NCBI GenBank assembly: GCA_003023195.1
Contig: PXRX01000008.1
Coordinates: 163,191-227,190, forward strand
DNA length: 64,000 nucleotides
Reading direction: 5' to 3'
Origin: Halobacteriales archaeon QS_8_69_26
GTDB taxonomy: Archaea > Halobacteriota > Halobacteria > Halobacteriales > SW-7-71-33
Part shown: one piece after another, positions 9,950 to 18,973 of the stretch
How the letters are laid out: each line of letters starts with the position of its first letter
Numbering within the stretch: the first letter of the stretch is position 1
The notes under the pieces: generated by a model
Database searches by the model: none
What the model was told of the DNA's origin: nothing
The model's input: the letters and a program-made list of their open reading frames with translations, nothing else
Program-made: the position numbers and the translations under genes

Positions 9950-10726
9950 TCAGCCGGGGGTCGCAACGATGAACAGGAGCGCGTTGTGCAGGCCCGGCCC
10001 GAGACCGACCGCGGCGACGGCCGCGAGGAGGAGCAGCCCCGTCGTCGGGTCGTCCTCGACGGCGTCGGCCAGGAACCAGAGGACGCCGACGGCGAGGCCC
10101 GCCTTCACGACGAGGAGGAGCCACCCAGACCCCAGGAGGTCGGCCGTCGGGAGGTCGGCCGCGAACTCGATGATGATCCGCGAGAGGGGGGTGCGCTCGC
10201 CGAACCCGAAGACGTCGATGCCGATGGCCGTCAGCAGGCCGTCGAGCAACTGGCCGAACAGGGCGAGTGCGCCCAGGCCGCCGACCCGTTCGGTCACGTC
10301 CGGCCGGACCGCCCGGAGCACGGCCCAGACGACGGCGGTCCCCACGAAGGTCCCGGCGACGCCGGCCAGCGGCCAGGCGAGTCGCAGGTCGCCCTCGGCG
10401 GTCGACAGCACCACGCCCACCGCGACGGCCGCCGCGAGGATCCCTGCGACAGCGAGGGGGGTCTCCGTCGGGACGCCGGTCCGGTCGGCGACCAGCGCGG
10501 CGGCGACCCAGACGAGGGCGGCCAGCAGTGCCGTCCCCAGGTAGGCCGCCGACACCACCACCAGTTCGCCGCCGGGGGGCGAGAGGACGCCCGTCTGGAA
10601 GAGCGCGTAGACGCTCGCGCCGACGACGGTCCACGGGGACAGCGCCAGCAACGACCGCTGGGAGATTTCGATCCCGCCGGGGAGGCGTTCGCTCGACACA
10701 CCCGACGGGGCACGTCCCTCGGGCAT
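9950..10726 (-). CDS. DUF63 family integral membrane protein
   Basis: A 258-residue protein with about seven hydrophobic helices. The family signature region is near residues 165-185 (GQLLDGLLTAIGIDVFGFGE), corresponding to the HxLDA.oT segment of archaeal DUF63 proteins. It is followed by PLSRIIIEFAADLPTAD and a helix ending PGLHNALL. DUF63 proteins are found widely in Euryarchaeota and have no assigned function. The stop faces that of the large plus-strand propeller/HEAT gene 44 bases away, so the two genes are convergent. The macrodomain gene lies 74 bases upstream on the same strand. Confidence 0.85.
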   Translation of the reverse strand: MPEGRAPSGVSSERLPGGIEISQRSLLALSPWTVVGASVYALFQTGVLSPPGGELVVVSAAYLGTALLAALVWVAAALVADRTGVPTETPLAVAGILAAAVAVGVVLSTAEGDLRLAWPLAGVAGTFVGTAVVWAVLRAVRPDVTERVGGLGALALFGQLLDGLLTAIGIDVFGFGERTPLSRIIIEFAADLPTADLLGSGWLLLVVKAGLAVGVLWFLADAVEDDPTTGLLLLAAVAAVGLGPGLHNALLFIVATPG

Positions 10727-10800
10727 CAGGGTGTCGATCCGACCCGTCGATCACGCCCGGCGATCAGGTCCACCCGTCGAGACTGGCGGGTCGGCCCGGA

Positions 10801-11310
10801 CTACCCGCCGCGGACCTCCTCTGCGACCCGCCTGATCGTCCCGAACTCGTCGTCGCTGTAGGCGATGAAGCGGACGTCCCGCAGGGTCTCCGGGTCGTAG
10901 TCGTCGACCACTTCGGCGATGATCCGTGCGCCCTCCGCCAGGTCGAAGCCGGCCACCCCACAGCCCAGTGCCGGGAGCACGAGCGACGCCGCGCCGAGGT
11001 CGTCGGCCGTCCGGAGGGCGTTCCGGGTGGCGTCCCGGATGCTCTCCTCGGTCGCCTGCCCATCGCCGTAGTGGGGCATCGCGGCGGCGTGGACCACGTA
11101 CTCGGCGTCCAGGTCGTAGGCGTCGGTGACCGCCACCTCGCCCAGGTCGACCGGGCCCCTGGAGACGGCCTCCTCGTTGATTTCGGGGCCGGCACCCCGG
11201 CGGAGCGCCCCGGCCACGCCGTTGCCCATCTCCAGGCTGGTCCCGGCGGCGTTCACCAGGACGTCCGCGGACTGTGCGGCGATGTCGCCCTGCACGACGC
11301 TGAACTCCAT
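10801..11310 (-). CDS. Macrodomain (ADP-ribose-binding) protein
   Basis: A 169-residue single macrodomain. Visible motifs are QGDIAAQSADVLVNAAG (residues 7-23, with the conserved Asp and Asn of the ADP-ribose pocket), GNGVAGALRRGAG (the glycine-rich loop), YVVHAAAMP, and LPALGCGVAGF (the phosphate-binding loop). Family members bind ADP-ribose or O-acetyl-ADP-ribose, and some hydrolyse mono-ADP-ribose from proteins or DNA. Length matches a stand-alone domain. The ATG at 11310 begins MEFSVVQGD, the normal family start. The palindrome at 11394-11413 lies about 85 bases upstream. Confidence 0.93.
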   Translation of the reverse strand: MEFSVVQGDIAAQSADVLVNAAGTSLEMGNGVAGALRRGAGPEINEEAVSRGPVDLGEVAVTDAYDLDAEYVVHAAAMPHYGDGQATEESIRDATRNALRTADDLGAASLVLPALGCGVAGFDLAEGARIIAEVVDDYDPETLRDVRFIAYSDDEFGTIRRVAEEVRGG

Positions 11311-11393
11311 GTCGAAATCTGCGACCGCGATCCGGTTAAAACCGGTGTCGGACGGTCGGTCACACCGGACCTACCGAGCGGGCGAAACGGTTT

Positions 11394-11413
11394 TTACAGG
11401 AATTTTACTGTAG
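11394..11413. promoter_or_regulatory. Imperfect copy of the TTACAG...CTGTAA palindrome
   Basis: TTACAGGAATTTTACTGTAG keeps TACAG-N8-CTGTA, the same spacing as the sites at 1136 and 57022. It lies between the divergent macrodomain gene and the small gene at 11551. Confidence 0.5.
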
Positions 11414-11550
11414 CCTCCCGATACCGGTTGCAACGATCCGACCGCGGCCCCGGGTCCAGTGAGGCGCGATCATCCGGGATCCCCTCGACCCGACCCGAGG
11501 TTTAGGTCAACCGAAACCATTTTAACTCGGTCACCGCCTACGGGGAGCCA

Positions 11551-11712
11551 ATGGCAGATAGCCGCCCGCGGAACGCTGACGGGGAGGCCGACGACGAACC
11601 CTCGGTTGCGGTCTCGGCCTGCGAGACGAGTCCGGGCCGGGTCGTGTTCACCGAGGAGGGCAACACCGACGCCTGGATAGCGACCGACCTCACCGTCGAG
11701 GTCGAGCGGTAA
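11551..11712 (+). CDS. Small acidic protein, haloarchaeal
   Basis: A 53-residue frame starting MADSRPRNADGEADDEPS and ending DAWIATDLTVEVER. A TATA-like ATTTTAACT (11519-11527) sits 24-32 bases before the ATG, the right distance for a leaderless start, and composition is strongly acidic, so it is likely a real gene. It resembles the short haloarchaeal family annotated as DUF7331 (DAWI.sD..V.v at the end); this is recall, not a search. No enzymatic motif is present. A 39-base tandem repeat lies directly downstream. Confidence 0.6.
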   Translation: MADSRPRNADGEADDEPSVAVSACETSPGRVVFTEEGNTDAWIATDLTVEVER

Positions 11713-11734
11713 CCACCCTTCTGCGGACCTCCCG

Positions 11735-11801
11735 GTTCGAGGTATCGATCCCCGGCCGACGCCGAACCCTCCAGTTCGAGGTATCGATCCCCGGCCGACG
11801 C
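11735..11801 (+). repeat. 39-base tandem repeat, about 1.7 copies
   Basis: A 28-base block beginning GTTCGAGGTATCGATCCCCG occurs identically at 11735-11762 and 11774-11801. It lies 23 bases after the stop of the 53-residue gene and before RNase HII. Confidence 0.85.
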
Positions 11802-11885
11802 TGCGTCCCCGGCCCGGCAGCGTCCGACGTACCGACCCCTTCGGCGGTCGAAACCGCTTAGTGCGATCCCCCCGACTCGACTGCC

Positions 11886-12524
11886 GTGTTCGGGGTCGAC
11901 GAGGCCGGGAAGGGACCGGCGCTGGGGTCGATGTTCGCCGCGGCGGTCGCGGTGCCCGAGGAGTCGGTCCTCCCGGACGACATGGGCGACTCGAAGGGGA
12001 TCGCACCGGCCCGACGGCGGGAACTGGCCGACCGCCTGCGGGCCGACGACCGGGTGCGCGTCGGGGTCGCGGAGGTGCCGACCGACCGCATCGACGACCC
12101 GGGGACGGACATGAACGGCCTGACGGTCGCGGCCCAGGCCGAGGCCCTCGGGAGGGTCGTCCGCGAGGGCGAGTCGGGGATGGTCGACGCCGGGGACGTG
12201 AACGCCGACCGGTTCGGTCGCCGGGTGGCCGACCGGGTGTCCGTCGACGTGACCGTCCGCGCCGAACACGGGGCCGACGAGTCCCACCCCGTCGTCGGGG
12301 CCGCCTCCGTGGTGGCGAAGGTCGAACGGGACGCCCACGTCGCAGAACTCGCCGAGGAGTACGGCGACGTGGGTAGCGGCTACCCGAGCGATCCGGCGAC
12401 CCGCGAGTTCATCCGGGAGTACGTCCGGGACCACGGCGACCTCCCGGACTGCGCCCGGACCTCGTGGTCGACCTGCGAGGACGCCCTGGCGGCCGCCGAC
12501 CAGTCCGCGCTCGGGGACTTCTGA
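11886..12524 (+). CDS. rnhB: Ribonuclease HII
   Basis: A 212-residue type 2 RNase H that cuts RNA in RNA/DNA hybrids and at single ribonucleotides in DNA. The GTG at 11886 gives MFGVDEAGKGPALGS, whose Asp-Glu is the first part of the catalytic site. Further acidic residues follow in VDAGDVNADRFG and in the terminal HPVVGAASVVAKVERD. GSGYPSDPATREF is the usual C-terminal motif of the archaeal enzyme. Length is normal for the archaeal family. A lipoprotein gene follows 54 bases downstream on the same strand. Confidence 0.95.
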   Translation: MFGVDEAGKGPALGSMFAAAVAVPEESVLPDDMGDSKGIAPARRRELADRLRADDRVRVGVAEVPTDRIDDPGTDMNGLTVAAQAEALGRVVREGESGMVDAGDVNADRFGRRVADRVSVDVTVRAEHGADESHPVVGAASVVAKVERDAHVAELAEEYGDVGSGYPSDPATREFIREYVRDHGDLPDCARTSWSTCEDALAAADQSALGDF

Positions 12525-12578
12525 GGACCCGTCGGATCGTTCCAAAGGTCTATCATTTTCCCGCTTCAACCAACGGCC

Positions 12579-13106
12579 GTGAACCGCCGACGGTTCCTCG
12601 CCGCGACGGCGCTGGGCGCCCTGGCCGGCGTCGCCGGGTGTGCGGGGGCATCCGAGTCTTCCACTCCGTCCGACGGGATGGACGTCGAGACGCGCCACTG
12701 GGTGACCGACGTTCTCGCGACTGACTACCGGGACCGTGCCCCGGACGGCGGTCCTGCCCCACCCGTCGTCCTCGCCGACCCGGCCGAGGCCCGGGACCGG
12801 ATCGATCCCGACGAGGGGAGCACCTGGTTCGACGCCAGCGACGAGGTCGATCGGTTCGTCCGGGACACCGACTTCGAGCGGTCGTACCTGCTGGTCGTCC
12901 AGGACGGTGACTCCCACCAGCGGTACCTCGAACTCCGCTCGATCGAGCGGACCGACGCCCGCCTCGACGTCTGGGCGTCGTTCGACGCCGACGTCGGGTC
13001 CCCCGTCGACGACCTGGTCGTTCACTCGCTCGTGGTCCGCGTGACCGACGAGGAGGCGGGCGTCCCCGACCGGGTCGAGCTGACGGTGGCCGATACGCCG
13101 CCGTGA
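12579..13106 (+). CDS. Tat-dependent lipoprotein, function unknown
   Basis: A 175-residue exported protein. The N-terminus MNRRRFLAATALGALAGVAG has a twin-arginine motif, a hydrophobic stretch and a lipobox (GVAGC, Cys about residue 21), so it should be lipid-anchored on the outer face of the membrane. The start is GTG at 12579. The mature part is acidic with alternating strand-like segments (SYLLVVQDGDSHQRYLELRS, DLVVHSLVVRVTD), suggesting a small beta domain of the kind common among haloarchaeal lipoproteins. No catalytic motif was recognised. It follows RNase HII and may be co-transcribed. Confidence 0.8.
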   Translation: MNRRRFLAATALGALAGVAGCAGASESSTPSDGMDVETRHWVTDVLATDYRDRAPDGGPAPPVVLADPAEARDRIDPDEGSTWFDASDEVDRFVRDTDFERSYLLVVQDGDSHQRYLELRSIERTDARLDVWASFDADVGSPVDDLVVHSLVVRVTDEEAGVPDRVELTVADTPP

Positions 13107-13220
13107 TCCGGCGGCCGGGGCGCCAGGCCAGTCGATGCGGCGGGAGGGACCGTGTCTCCAGCGGATCCGGACGCACGGCCCTACCCCCGGGACTTTGCCG
13201 CTGGAACGGGTGGCCGGGGT

Positions 13221-13747
13221 ATGGAGTACACCACGCTGGGATGTTCGCCTACCAGTTCGCCGACGCGCTCCACACCGCCGAGCGTCGCGGCCTCGACCGG
13301 TTCGTCTCCATGCAAAACCACTACAACCTCGTCTACCGCGAGGAGGAGCGCGAGATGCTCCCCCTCTGTGACCGGGAAGGGATCGGTGTCGTCCCCTGGA
13401 GTCCGCTGGCGCGGGGCTTCCTGGCCCGCCCGCTCTCGGAGCTGACGGCGACGCCGCGGGGCGAGCGGACGAGCGACTCCGACCGGATGTCGGTCTACCG
13501 ATCGAACGGCGGCGACGAGACCAACCGGCGGGTCGAGGAACTGGCCGAGGACTACGGGCTCTCGATGGCCCAGGTGTCCCTGGCGTGGCTGCTCTCGAAG
13601 GACTCGGTGGACGCCCCCATCGTCGGGATGCGGTCGGTCGAACACCTGGAGGAGGCCGTCGAGGCAGTGGACGTCTCGCTGTCCGATTCGGACGTGGAGT
13701 ACCTGGAGGAACCCTACGAGCCGAAGCCGGTCACGGGTCACTCGTAG
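13221..13747 (+). pseudogene. Aldo/keto reductase remnant with internal deletion
   Basis: The first codons at 13221 read MEYTTLG, the usual start of this aldo/keto reductase group. Directly after, the reading frame is wrong. From 13241 a second frame gives MFAYQFADALHTAERRGLDR and continues as the C-terminal half (SMQNHYNLVYREEEREMLPL, VVPWSPLARGFLAR, SLAWLLSKDSVDAPIVG, LEEPYEPKPVTGH). An intact relative has about 320 residues, so roughly 150-160 residues containing the catalytic Asp/Tyr/Lys are missing, and the junction is out of frame (20 bases between the two ATGs). The fragment is inactive. It lies immediately left of the injection-system island. Confidence 0.85.
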
Positions 13748-13821
13748 AACCTTCGCAGGGGTCGGTCCGAGGGGGTCGATCCGGGAGCGGGATCGGGCCG
13801 GTAGCCCGTCCCGGGTGCCGA

Positions 13822-15933
13822 TCACTGCAACTGTTCGCGGTACTGCCCGAACTCCTCGGGGTTGACCAGGCGGCCGGTCTTCTGTAACTCCCGGCGCAGG
13901 GCACGGACGACGTGGTCCATCTCGACGCGGTCGCTGTCGTCCTCGGCCGCCAGGAACGACGCGGTGAGGGCGACGTTCTTGATGTTGCCGCCGTTTATCT
14001 CGAACGACGAGAGGAAGTGAACGTCGAGGTTCCCGACGGGGGTCTCCTCGGGGAATATCATCCGCCAGATGGTCGCCCGGGACTCGCGGTCGGGCCGGGG
14101 GAACTCGACGTTCAGGTTGATCCGCCGGAGGAAGGCGTCGTCGATGTTCTCCTTGTAGTTGGTGGCGAGGACGACGGTGCCGTCGTGTTCCTCCATGCGC
14201 TGGAGGAGGTAGCTGACCTCGACGTTGGCGTAGCGGTCCTGCGAATCGGAGACCTCGGAACGCTCGCCGAACAGGGCGTCGGCCTCGTCGAAGAAGAGGA
14301 TCGCGTCGGTGTACTCGGCCTCGTCGAAGACCTGTTTGAGGTTCTCCTCGGTCTCGCCGATGTACTTGCTGACCACGCTCGCAAGGTCGATCTTGAACAT
14401 GTCCAGGCCGGCGTCGTTGGCGATTATCTCGGCGGCCATGGTCTTCCCGGTCCCCGACGGCCCCGAGAAGAGGACGTTCAGCCCGTTGCCCAGCGAGAAC
14501 CGGTCCTCGAAGCCCCAGTCCGAGTAGACCGTGCCCTGGTGTTTGACGTGGGCGGCGACCTCCCTGAGTTGCTGGATCGTGTCGTCGGGGAGGACGATGT
14601 CGTCCCAGCCGTAGTTGGTCTCGTTCTTGCGCGCGAGCGACCCCAGGGTCTGCCGGGACTGGACCCGACAGCCGCGGTAGAGTGCGGTCTCGGTCAGGCC
14701 CTCGCCGTTCTCGAAGGCGCGGGCGGTGTCGATGGCGTCGTCGATCTGTCCCCGGGTGAGCCGGAACTTCGCGGCGATGTCGGCGGTGTCCAGGGCGTCC
14801 GGGAGCGCGTCCGCCCGGCGGTCCCAGAGCTCCTTGCGGCGGGCGAAGCCGGGCCGGGGGACGTGGAGGGTGGCGAACTCGTGGCGGTCGACGCCGTTCC
14901 GGAGCGTCCACTCCTCGCCGCCGGTCAGGAACACGTGGCCCTCGAAGCGGTCGAGTTCCCGCGCCAGGCGGTCGGCACCCTGCCCCTCCTCGCCCAGTTC
15001 GTGGACGTTCCGGAGGTGGATGGCGGCCCCGCGGATCCGGGCCTCGCGGACCAGCCGGTCCAGCGGGTCGGGCACGTCGGTGGAGGGGAGCCTCGCGGCG
15101 TCGGCCCGGACCAGCGAGGACTCGACGCCCCGGCACATCGCCTCGACGACGTCGCCCTTCCCCGCGCCGTAGGGGCCGTAGACGTACCGCATGACGGGCC
15201 CCGACGCGGTGTCGGGGGCGAGCCTGTCGACCTGGGCCCTGGTCCGGTCGTCGAGGGGCAACTGGTCGACCCGCGTTTCGGGTCGAACGGCGTCGACGGC
15301 CCCGTCGATGCTCGGGTCCACCTCGTCCGACCCGAGCAGGAACTCCGCGACCCGCTGGTCTGCGGTCACGACCCGCGAGAGCAGGGGGTCGTCGGCCCCC
15401 TCCAGGCGAACGAGGGCGTTCTCGACGAGCGGCGACGACCGCGAGAACAGCGACCGTGCACGCAAACGCTCGCGTTCGTCGTCGGCGAGGACCCGGAGGA
15501 TCAGCCCCGCAGTCGGGCGCTTCTTCGTGATGTCGTCCTGGAGGTAGGCGTAGACCTTCTCGTACTTCCGGTCGAGTTCGGGGGCGACGCTCAACAGGAG
15601 CGCGTCGACCGCCCGCTCGTCCAGGCCGAACCGCTCGGCCAGGGCCGTCAGGCGGAGCCGCGTCCCCCGTTCGGCGGTCCGGGCGCGGCGGTCGGCTATC
15701 TCCCGGTCGACGGCCTGGATCCGCTCCCGGAGGCCGGGGTTGCCCGCCGCGGAGCGGCGCCGGTCGGGCCGGAGGAGCCGGTCGACCTCGGCGTCGGAGA
15801 TGTACAGCCCCGGGGTGGCCTCCTCCTCGGGGTCTCGCTGGCCGCGCCACTCCTCCAGGTGGTTGAGCAACTTGAGGTCGATCCGCGCGAGTTCGTCCAG
15901 CAGGTGCTCGTGGCTGTCGGCGTAGGCGGTCAT
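13822..15933 (-). CDS. eCIS AAA+ ATPase (Afp15/Pvc15-like)
   Basis: A 703-residue ATPase from the ATG at 15933 ([20 protein letters not shown]). A first, degenerate nucleotide-binding segment has GPYGAGKGD near residue 250. The second domain is complete: Walker [10 protein letters not shown] (near 488), Walker [15 protein letters not shown], sensor 1 [12 protein letters not shown], and arginine-finger region RRINLNVEF. Tandem AAA modules with an N-terminal helical part match the ATPase carried by almost every extracellular contractile injection system, thought to assist assembly or cargo loading. The frame stays open 81 bases upstream, but [12 protein letters not shown] looks like the conserved beginning. 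It is the leftmost gene of the island and is transcribed away from the structural genes. Confidence 0.92.
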   Translation of the reverse strand: MTAYADSHEHLLDELARIDLKLLNHLEEWRGQRDPEEEATPGLYISDAEVDRLLRPDRRRSAAGNPGLRERIQAVDREIADRRARTAERGTRLRLTALAERFGLDERAVDALLLSVAPELDRKYEKVYAYLQDDITKKRPTAGLILRVLADDERERLRARSLFSRSSPLVENALVRLEGADDPLLSRVVTADQRVAEFLLGSDEVDPSIDGAVDAVRPETRVDQLPLDDRTRAQVDRLAPDTASGPVMRYVYGPYGAGKGDVVEAMCRGVESSLVRADAARLPSTDVPDPLDRLVREARIRGAAIHLRNVHELGEEGQGADRLARELDRFEGHVFLTGGEEWTLRNGVDRHEFATLHVPRPGFARRKELWDRRADALPDALDTADIAAKFRLTRGQIDDAIDTARAFENGEGLTETALYRGCRVQSRQTLGSLARKNETNYGWDDIVLPDDTIQQLREVAAHVKHQGTVYSDWGFEDRFSLGNGLNVLFSGPSGTGKTMAAEIIANDAGLDMFKIDLASVVSKYIGETEENLKQVFDEAEYTDAILFFDEADALFGERSEVSDSQDRYANVEVSYLLQRMEEHDGTVVLATNYKENIDDAFLRRINLNVEFPRPDRESRATIWRMIFPEETPVGNLDVHFLSSFEINGGNIKNVALTASFLAAEDDSDRVEMDHVVRALRRELQKTGRLVNPEEFGQYREQLQ

Positions 15934-16083
15934 CGGCGTTCCCCTCCGTTCGTCGCGTCCGGTACCGTCCGGTGTCCGTTCGCTCCCGCCCCTGTGCGCT
16001 CTCGGTTCCTCCACATCCTCTCGGTCGGCGGTTCGGTTGGCGTCACGCCCATCTTATAAAAGTACGGACCAGACGGATCCGTG

Positions 16084-16809
16084 TCACTCCAGGGTGAAGT
16101 AGTGGACGGTTCGCGTCCCGGCCTCTATCTCGACCGGTTCGGTGACCGACCCGTAGTCGGGGTGGTGGACCTCCATGGTGGGGTCGTCGAGGTAGTCGTC
16201 GGCGCTGCCGATCCGGCCGCCGTTGGCGCCGTTGCCGTTGTCGTGCCCGTTGAGCTTCACCAGTTTCTTCCCGTTGTTCTTGTAGACGTTCTTCTTCTCG
16301 ACGGGGACGTGGATGGCGTACTCGCCCTTCTCGACGCTCTCGACGGAGACGTCGAAGTCCGGGACGCTGACCGTCGCCCCGGGAACGGGGTTCCCGTCGG
16401 CGTCGTTGACGTGCCCGCGGACGTGCGTGACGGTGTACGGGAACCGGTAGGCGGGGGTCGGCGTGAAGTCGATCCGGACCCCATCGGTCGGGTCCTCGAC
16501 GACCACGGTGTCCGGGTCGTCGGGGTCGTACTCCGCGCGGTCGGGCCGGAGCACTATCTCGCGCTCCTCGGTGAAGTACTCGCGGCCGGCGTCGACGGTC
16601 AGGTGGACCGTGTCGAGGTCGAAGTTGCCGAGGTTGGTGAACGCCCAGTAGCCACTGGGGGTTCGCACCGGGTCCGTGTCGAGTTCCGCCAGTTCGAACT
16701 GCGGCGTCTTGCCGAGCCTGTTCCCCGTAATCGAGTCGACCAGGATCACGCCGAACGAGAGGTGCGCGTCGCGGTACTCCGTGGCCCTCGGGTTGTTCCA
16801 CTCGGTCAC
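16084..16809 (-). CDS. eCIS carboxypeptidase-regulatory-like (Ig-like) protein
   Basis: A 241-residue, beta-rich protein with a GTG start at 16809. The N-terminal part (VILVDSITGNRLGKTPQFEL, then TPSGYWAFTNLG) is a carboxypeptidase-regulatory/TonB-plug-like fold of the kind often encoded next to DUF4255 genes in eCIS loci. A second similar module appears as VTHVRGHVNDADGNPVPGA. The C-terminus has an Asn/Gly-rich loop and ends in TVHYFTLE. No enzyme motif is present. It is probably a particle accessory or cap-associated protein. The ATPase gene is 150 bases downstream, and a 21-codon reading frame ends on its start codon. Confidence 0.7.
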   Translation of the reverse strand: MTEWNNPRATEYRDAHLSFGVILVDSITGNRLGKTPQFELAELDTDPVRTPSGYWAFTNLGNFDLDTVHLTVDAGREYFTEEREIVLRPDRAEYDPDDPDTVVVEDPTDGVRIDFTPTPAYRFPYTVTHVRGHVNDADGNPVPGATVSVPDFDVSVESVEKGEYAIHVPVEKKNVYKNNGKKLVKLNGHDNGNGANGGRIGSADDYLDDPTMEVHHPDYGSVTEPVEIEAGTRTVHYFTLE

Positions 16810-16871
16810 GCGTGCTCACCCCCGCTCGCGGGTGGCCCGCCGTCGGTCGCGGCGGTGACGTCCCCGTTCAT
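16806..16871 (-). CDS. Possible 21-residue leader peptide overlapping the next start
   Basis: The frame from ATG 16871 reads MNGDVTAATDGGPPASGGEH and one more Ala, then stops with TGA overlapping the GTG of the 241-residue protein (GTGA). A termination-reinitiation role is possible; it may also be chance in GC-rich DNA. Confidence 0.3.
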   Translation of the reverse strand: MNGDVTAATDGGPPASGGEHA

Positions 16872-16947
16872 TCTTCCTTGCTCTATTCCGCCGTCCAACA
16901 AAAACCTTGCTCAGCCTCGCCCCGGGCGCGAAGAAAACGTGGTCGTT

Positions 16948-17083
16948 CCCGTCACCGGGATCGGCGGTCCCGACCACTCCGGTCGCCGGATCGGTCCGGA
17001 ACTCGGCGGTCCCGACCACTCCGGTCGCCGGATCGGTCCGGAACTCGGCGGTCCCGACCGTCCCGTCACCGGGATCGGCGGTC
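16948..17083. repeat. 42-base tandem repeat array at the 3-prime end of the Imm49-like gene
   Basis: Two identical 42-base units (16961-17002 and 17003-17044), starting TCGGCGGTCCCGACCACTCC, plus a partial third. They are flanked on both sides by the block CCCGTCACCGGGATCGGCGG (16948 and 17062). Read on the minus strand, each unit begins GCCGAGTTCC, the same as the last codons of the adjoining gene, so the array looks like duplicated C-terminal coding DNA. Confidence 0.85.
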
Positions 17084-18224
17084 AGTCGGTGTGGAACTCG
17101 GCGTCGTCGACCCCGAGGTCGTAGACCGAGCGGTCGACCCGGAAGTCCGTGCGCCCGTCCTCGCCGGGGCGGACGACGAGACGGCGGTGGATCTCGCCCT
17201 CCCGCCGGGCCTCCTCCAGTTGGTCGGCCAGGGCCGCGTACTCCTCGTCGCCGTGGTCGCGGTAGCGGGCGATGACGCCCTTGACCCAGTCGTCCGAGAG
17301 GACCCGTCCGTCCTCGGTTTCCGGGAGGTCCTCGGCGGTGAGCGGTCCATCGGCGGGGTACGCCACCTCCTCGGCGAAGACGTAGTCCCCGGTGACGGGG
17401 TCCTCCTCGACGTCCGGGAGGTCTTCGTCGGGATCGGACCGCCGGATCACTCGCGTGCCGGAACCGGCCTCGGGCAGGAGGACGTCGGGGACGGAGGGAT
17501 CCTCGACGGTCACGTCCAGGCCCTTCTCCCCGGCCAGCAGGCAGAGGGCGGCCACCCAGTCCTCGACGGTCTCGCCGGGGACGTCGTCCTCCTCGGTGAA
17601 CCGGCCGCTGTGTTCGAGCATGCCCTCCAGTCCCCGGGCGAGTTCGTCGATGTCCCCCTCCGCGATCCCCTCGTAGACGAACAGGCGGAACTCGTCGGGC
17701 GGGTCGGGCCGGTCCCCGATGGCGGTGCGGTACTCGCGGGCGTAGCGCGACCAGTCGTCGTCCTCCAGCACCACCGCCGCGAACAGTTTCGCGGCGTAGT
17801 ACGAGCGGTTGTCGTGTTCGACGAGGAAGGGCTGGCCCATCAGGACCGTCTCGGTGGCGATGCACTCCGCGAGGTCGAACCTGTCGGCGAGGACCGCCCG
17901 CTCGATGGCGTGGATGCACGTCCGGGGGTCGTCGTGGCGCTCGCGGGGTCTGAGCGTGCTCCGGCGCTTCTTGGACTCCCCGACGGCCGAGAGGTAGTAG
18001 ACGGCCGCCTCGGCGTAGGCCTCGCGGGCGGCGTCGGCGTCCCCGAGCAGTGCGTGACACCGGGCGAGCACGTCGTGGGCGTTCGCGAGGCCGTACACCG
18101 CCGAGGGGATGCGTTCGTCGGGCACGACCCCGGCCGAGAGGCGGTGCTGTTGCTCGTCGATCCGGACGTCGAGTTTCCCGACGGCGTCCTCCAGTCGTTC
18201 GGGGGAGGTGACGGTCGGCGTCAT
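17082..18224 (-). CDS. Imm49-like immunity-type protein in eCIS locus
   Basis: A 380-residue protein from ATG 18224 (MTPTVTSPERLEDAVGKLDV). It is mostly helical: SAVYGLANAHDVLARCHALL, then AAVYYLSAVGE, DRFDLAECIATETVLMGQPF, SYYAAKLFAAVVLEDDDWSR, and WVAALCLLAGEKGLDVTVED. This order resembles the Imm49 immunity family of polymorphic toxin systems, though the match is by eye. The last 130 residues are acidic and end DDAEFHTD. The start overlaps the stop of the upstream zinc-OB gene by four bases (ATGA), so the two are co-translated. If it is an immunity protein, its toxin is not obvious here; it could also be a TPR-like particle accessory factor. Confidence 0.45.
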   Translation of the reverse strand: MTPTVTSPERLEDAVGKLDVRIDEQQHRLSAGVVPDERIPSAVYGLANAHDVLARCHALLGDADAAREAYAEAAVYYLSAVGESKKRRSTLRPRERHDDPRTCIHAIERAVLADRFDLAECIATETVLMGQPFLVEHDNRSYYAAKLFAAVVLEDDDWSRYAREYRTAIGDRPDPPDEFRLFVYEGIAEGDIDELARGLEGMLEHSGRFTEEDDVPGETVEDWVAALCLLAGEKGLDVTVEDPSVPDVLLPEAGSGTRVIRRSDPDEDLPDVEEDPVTGDYVFAEEVAYPADGPLTAEDLPETEDGRVLSDDWVKGVIARYRDHGDEEYAALADQLEEARREGEIHRRLVVRPGEDGRTDFRVDRSVYDLGVDDAEFHTD

Positions 18225-18973
18225 CGTGCCTCGGCCTCCAGGACCACGAAGACCGGTTTGACGACGCCGTCCTCGTTGGCGATGAGCCGCGGGATGCCGG
18301 TCAGGTGGAGGGCGTCGGCCTCCCCGAGCAGCCTCGCCTCGTCGGTCCGGCCGGCGTACTTCCCGGTGGCGACGCACTTGAGCGTCCGGCTGGCGGTCTT
18401 GACGGTGAACGTGGCGACCCGCCGTCGGCGGGTCCGGGTGTCGTCGAGGACGACCTCGTTCGAGCAGTCCGGTTCCCCGCAGGTGTCGATGGTCCAGCTC
18501 CGGTGGATCGACTGGCGGAGGGTCGTCTCGTGACCCAGCGGGCACCGGCAGGTGAGGACCGCGGCCCGCGTCCGGCCACGTGGGGGTTCGGTCACGCGGG
18601 CGTTGGTCACGTGGGCGACGGTGTTGGCGTCGTCGACGGGGTCCTGGAGGTCGAAGGGCGGGTCGGTCGAGCGGCGAACCCCCTCGAGGTGGACCGGGAG
18701 CACCTCGTAGCCGTAGTCGTCGGTCGCCGGGCGGTCGAGGTCGCGGTCCGCGACGAACGACGCGAACGCCTCGCGGGCCGCACCGAAGGTCGCGTCCGGG
18801 CGGTCCCGGACGGTCACCGCGTCGACGTCCGTCTCCTCGACGAGGTCCTGGAGGCTGGCCGTTACCCACCGCCCCAGCGGGTCCTCCGCTGCCCGCTCGA
18901 CCTGGACGTGGTCGTCCTCGTAGACCGTCTCCCAGTACCGGTACCAGTCGTCGGAATGGTCGGGTTCGCTCAT
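18221..18973 (-). CDS. Zinc-binding OB-fold protein resembling MCM N-terminal domain
   Basis: A 250-residue protein from ATG 18973 (MSEPDHSDDWYRYWETVYED). After a helical first half come NARVTEPP, a cysteine cluster TCRCPLGHETTLRQS...TCGEPDCSNEV, then RVATFTVKTASRTLKCVATG and LLGEADALHLTGIPRL. Strand-zinc knuckle-strand with a terminal gdxxxhTGhhR block is the arrangement of the MCM N-terminal OB domain, but no AAA+ helicase part is present. It could bind nucleic acid or serve as a structural accessory. It is translationally coupled to the Imm49-like gene and divergent from the membrane protein at 19159. It was recognised by layout only. Confidence 0.45.
   Translation of the reverse strand: MSEPDHSDDWYRYWETVYEDDHVQVERAAEDPLGRWVTASLQDLVEETDVDAVTVRDRPDATFGAAREAFASFVADRDLDRPATDDYGYEVLPVHLEGVRRSTDPPFDLQDPVDDANTVAHVTNARVTEPPRGRTRAAVLTCRCPLGHETTLRQSIHRSWTIDTCGEPDCSNEVVLDDTRTRRRRVATFTVKTASRTLKCVATGKYAGRTDEARLLGEADALHLTGIPRLIANEDGVVKPVFVVLEAEAR

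Noticed and set aside
7554..10754. A 1066-codon minus-strand frame across the propeller/HEAT gene
   Set aside because: It lies opposite the clear Tat/propeller/HEAT/zinc-ribbon coding sequence and has non-haloarchaeal composition with no recognisable domain.
16948..17083. CRISPR-like array
   Set aside because: Units are contiguous without unique spacers and there are no cas genes; these are tandem minisatellites.
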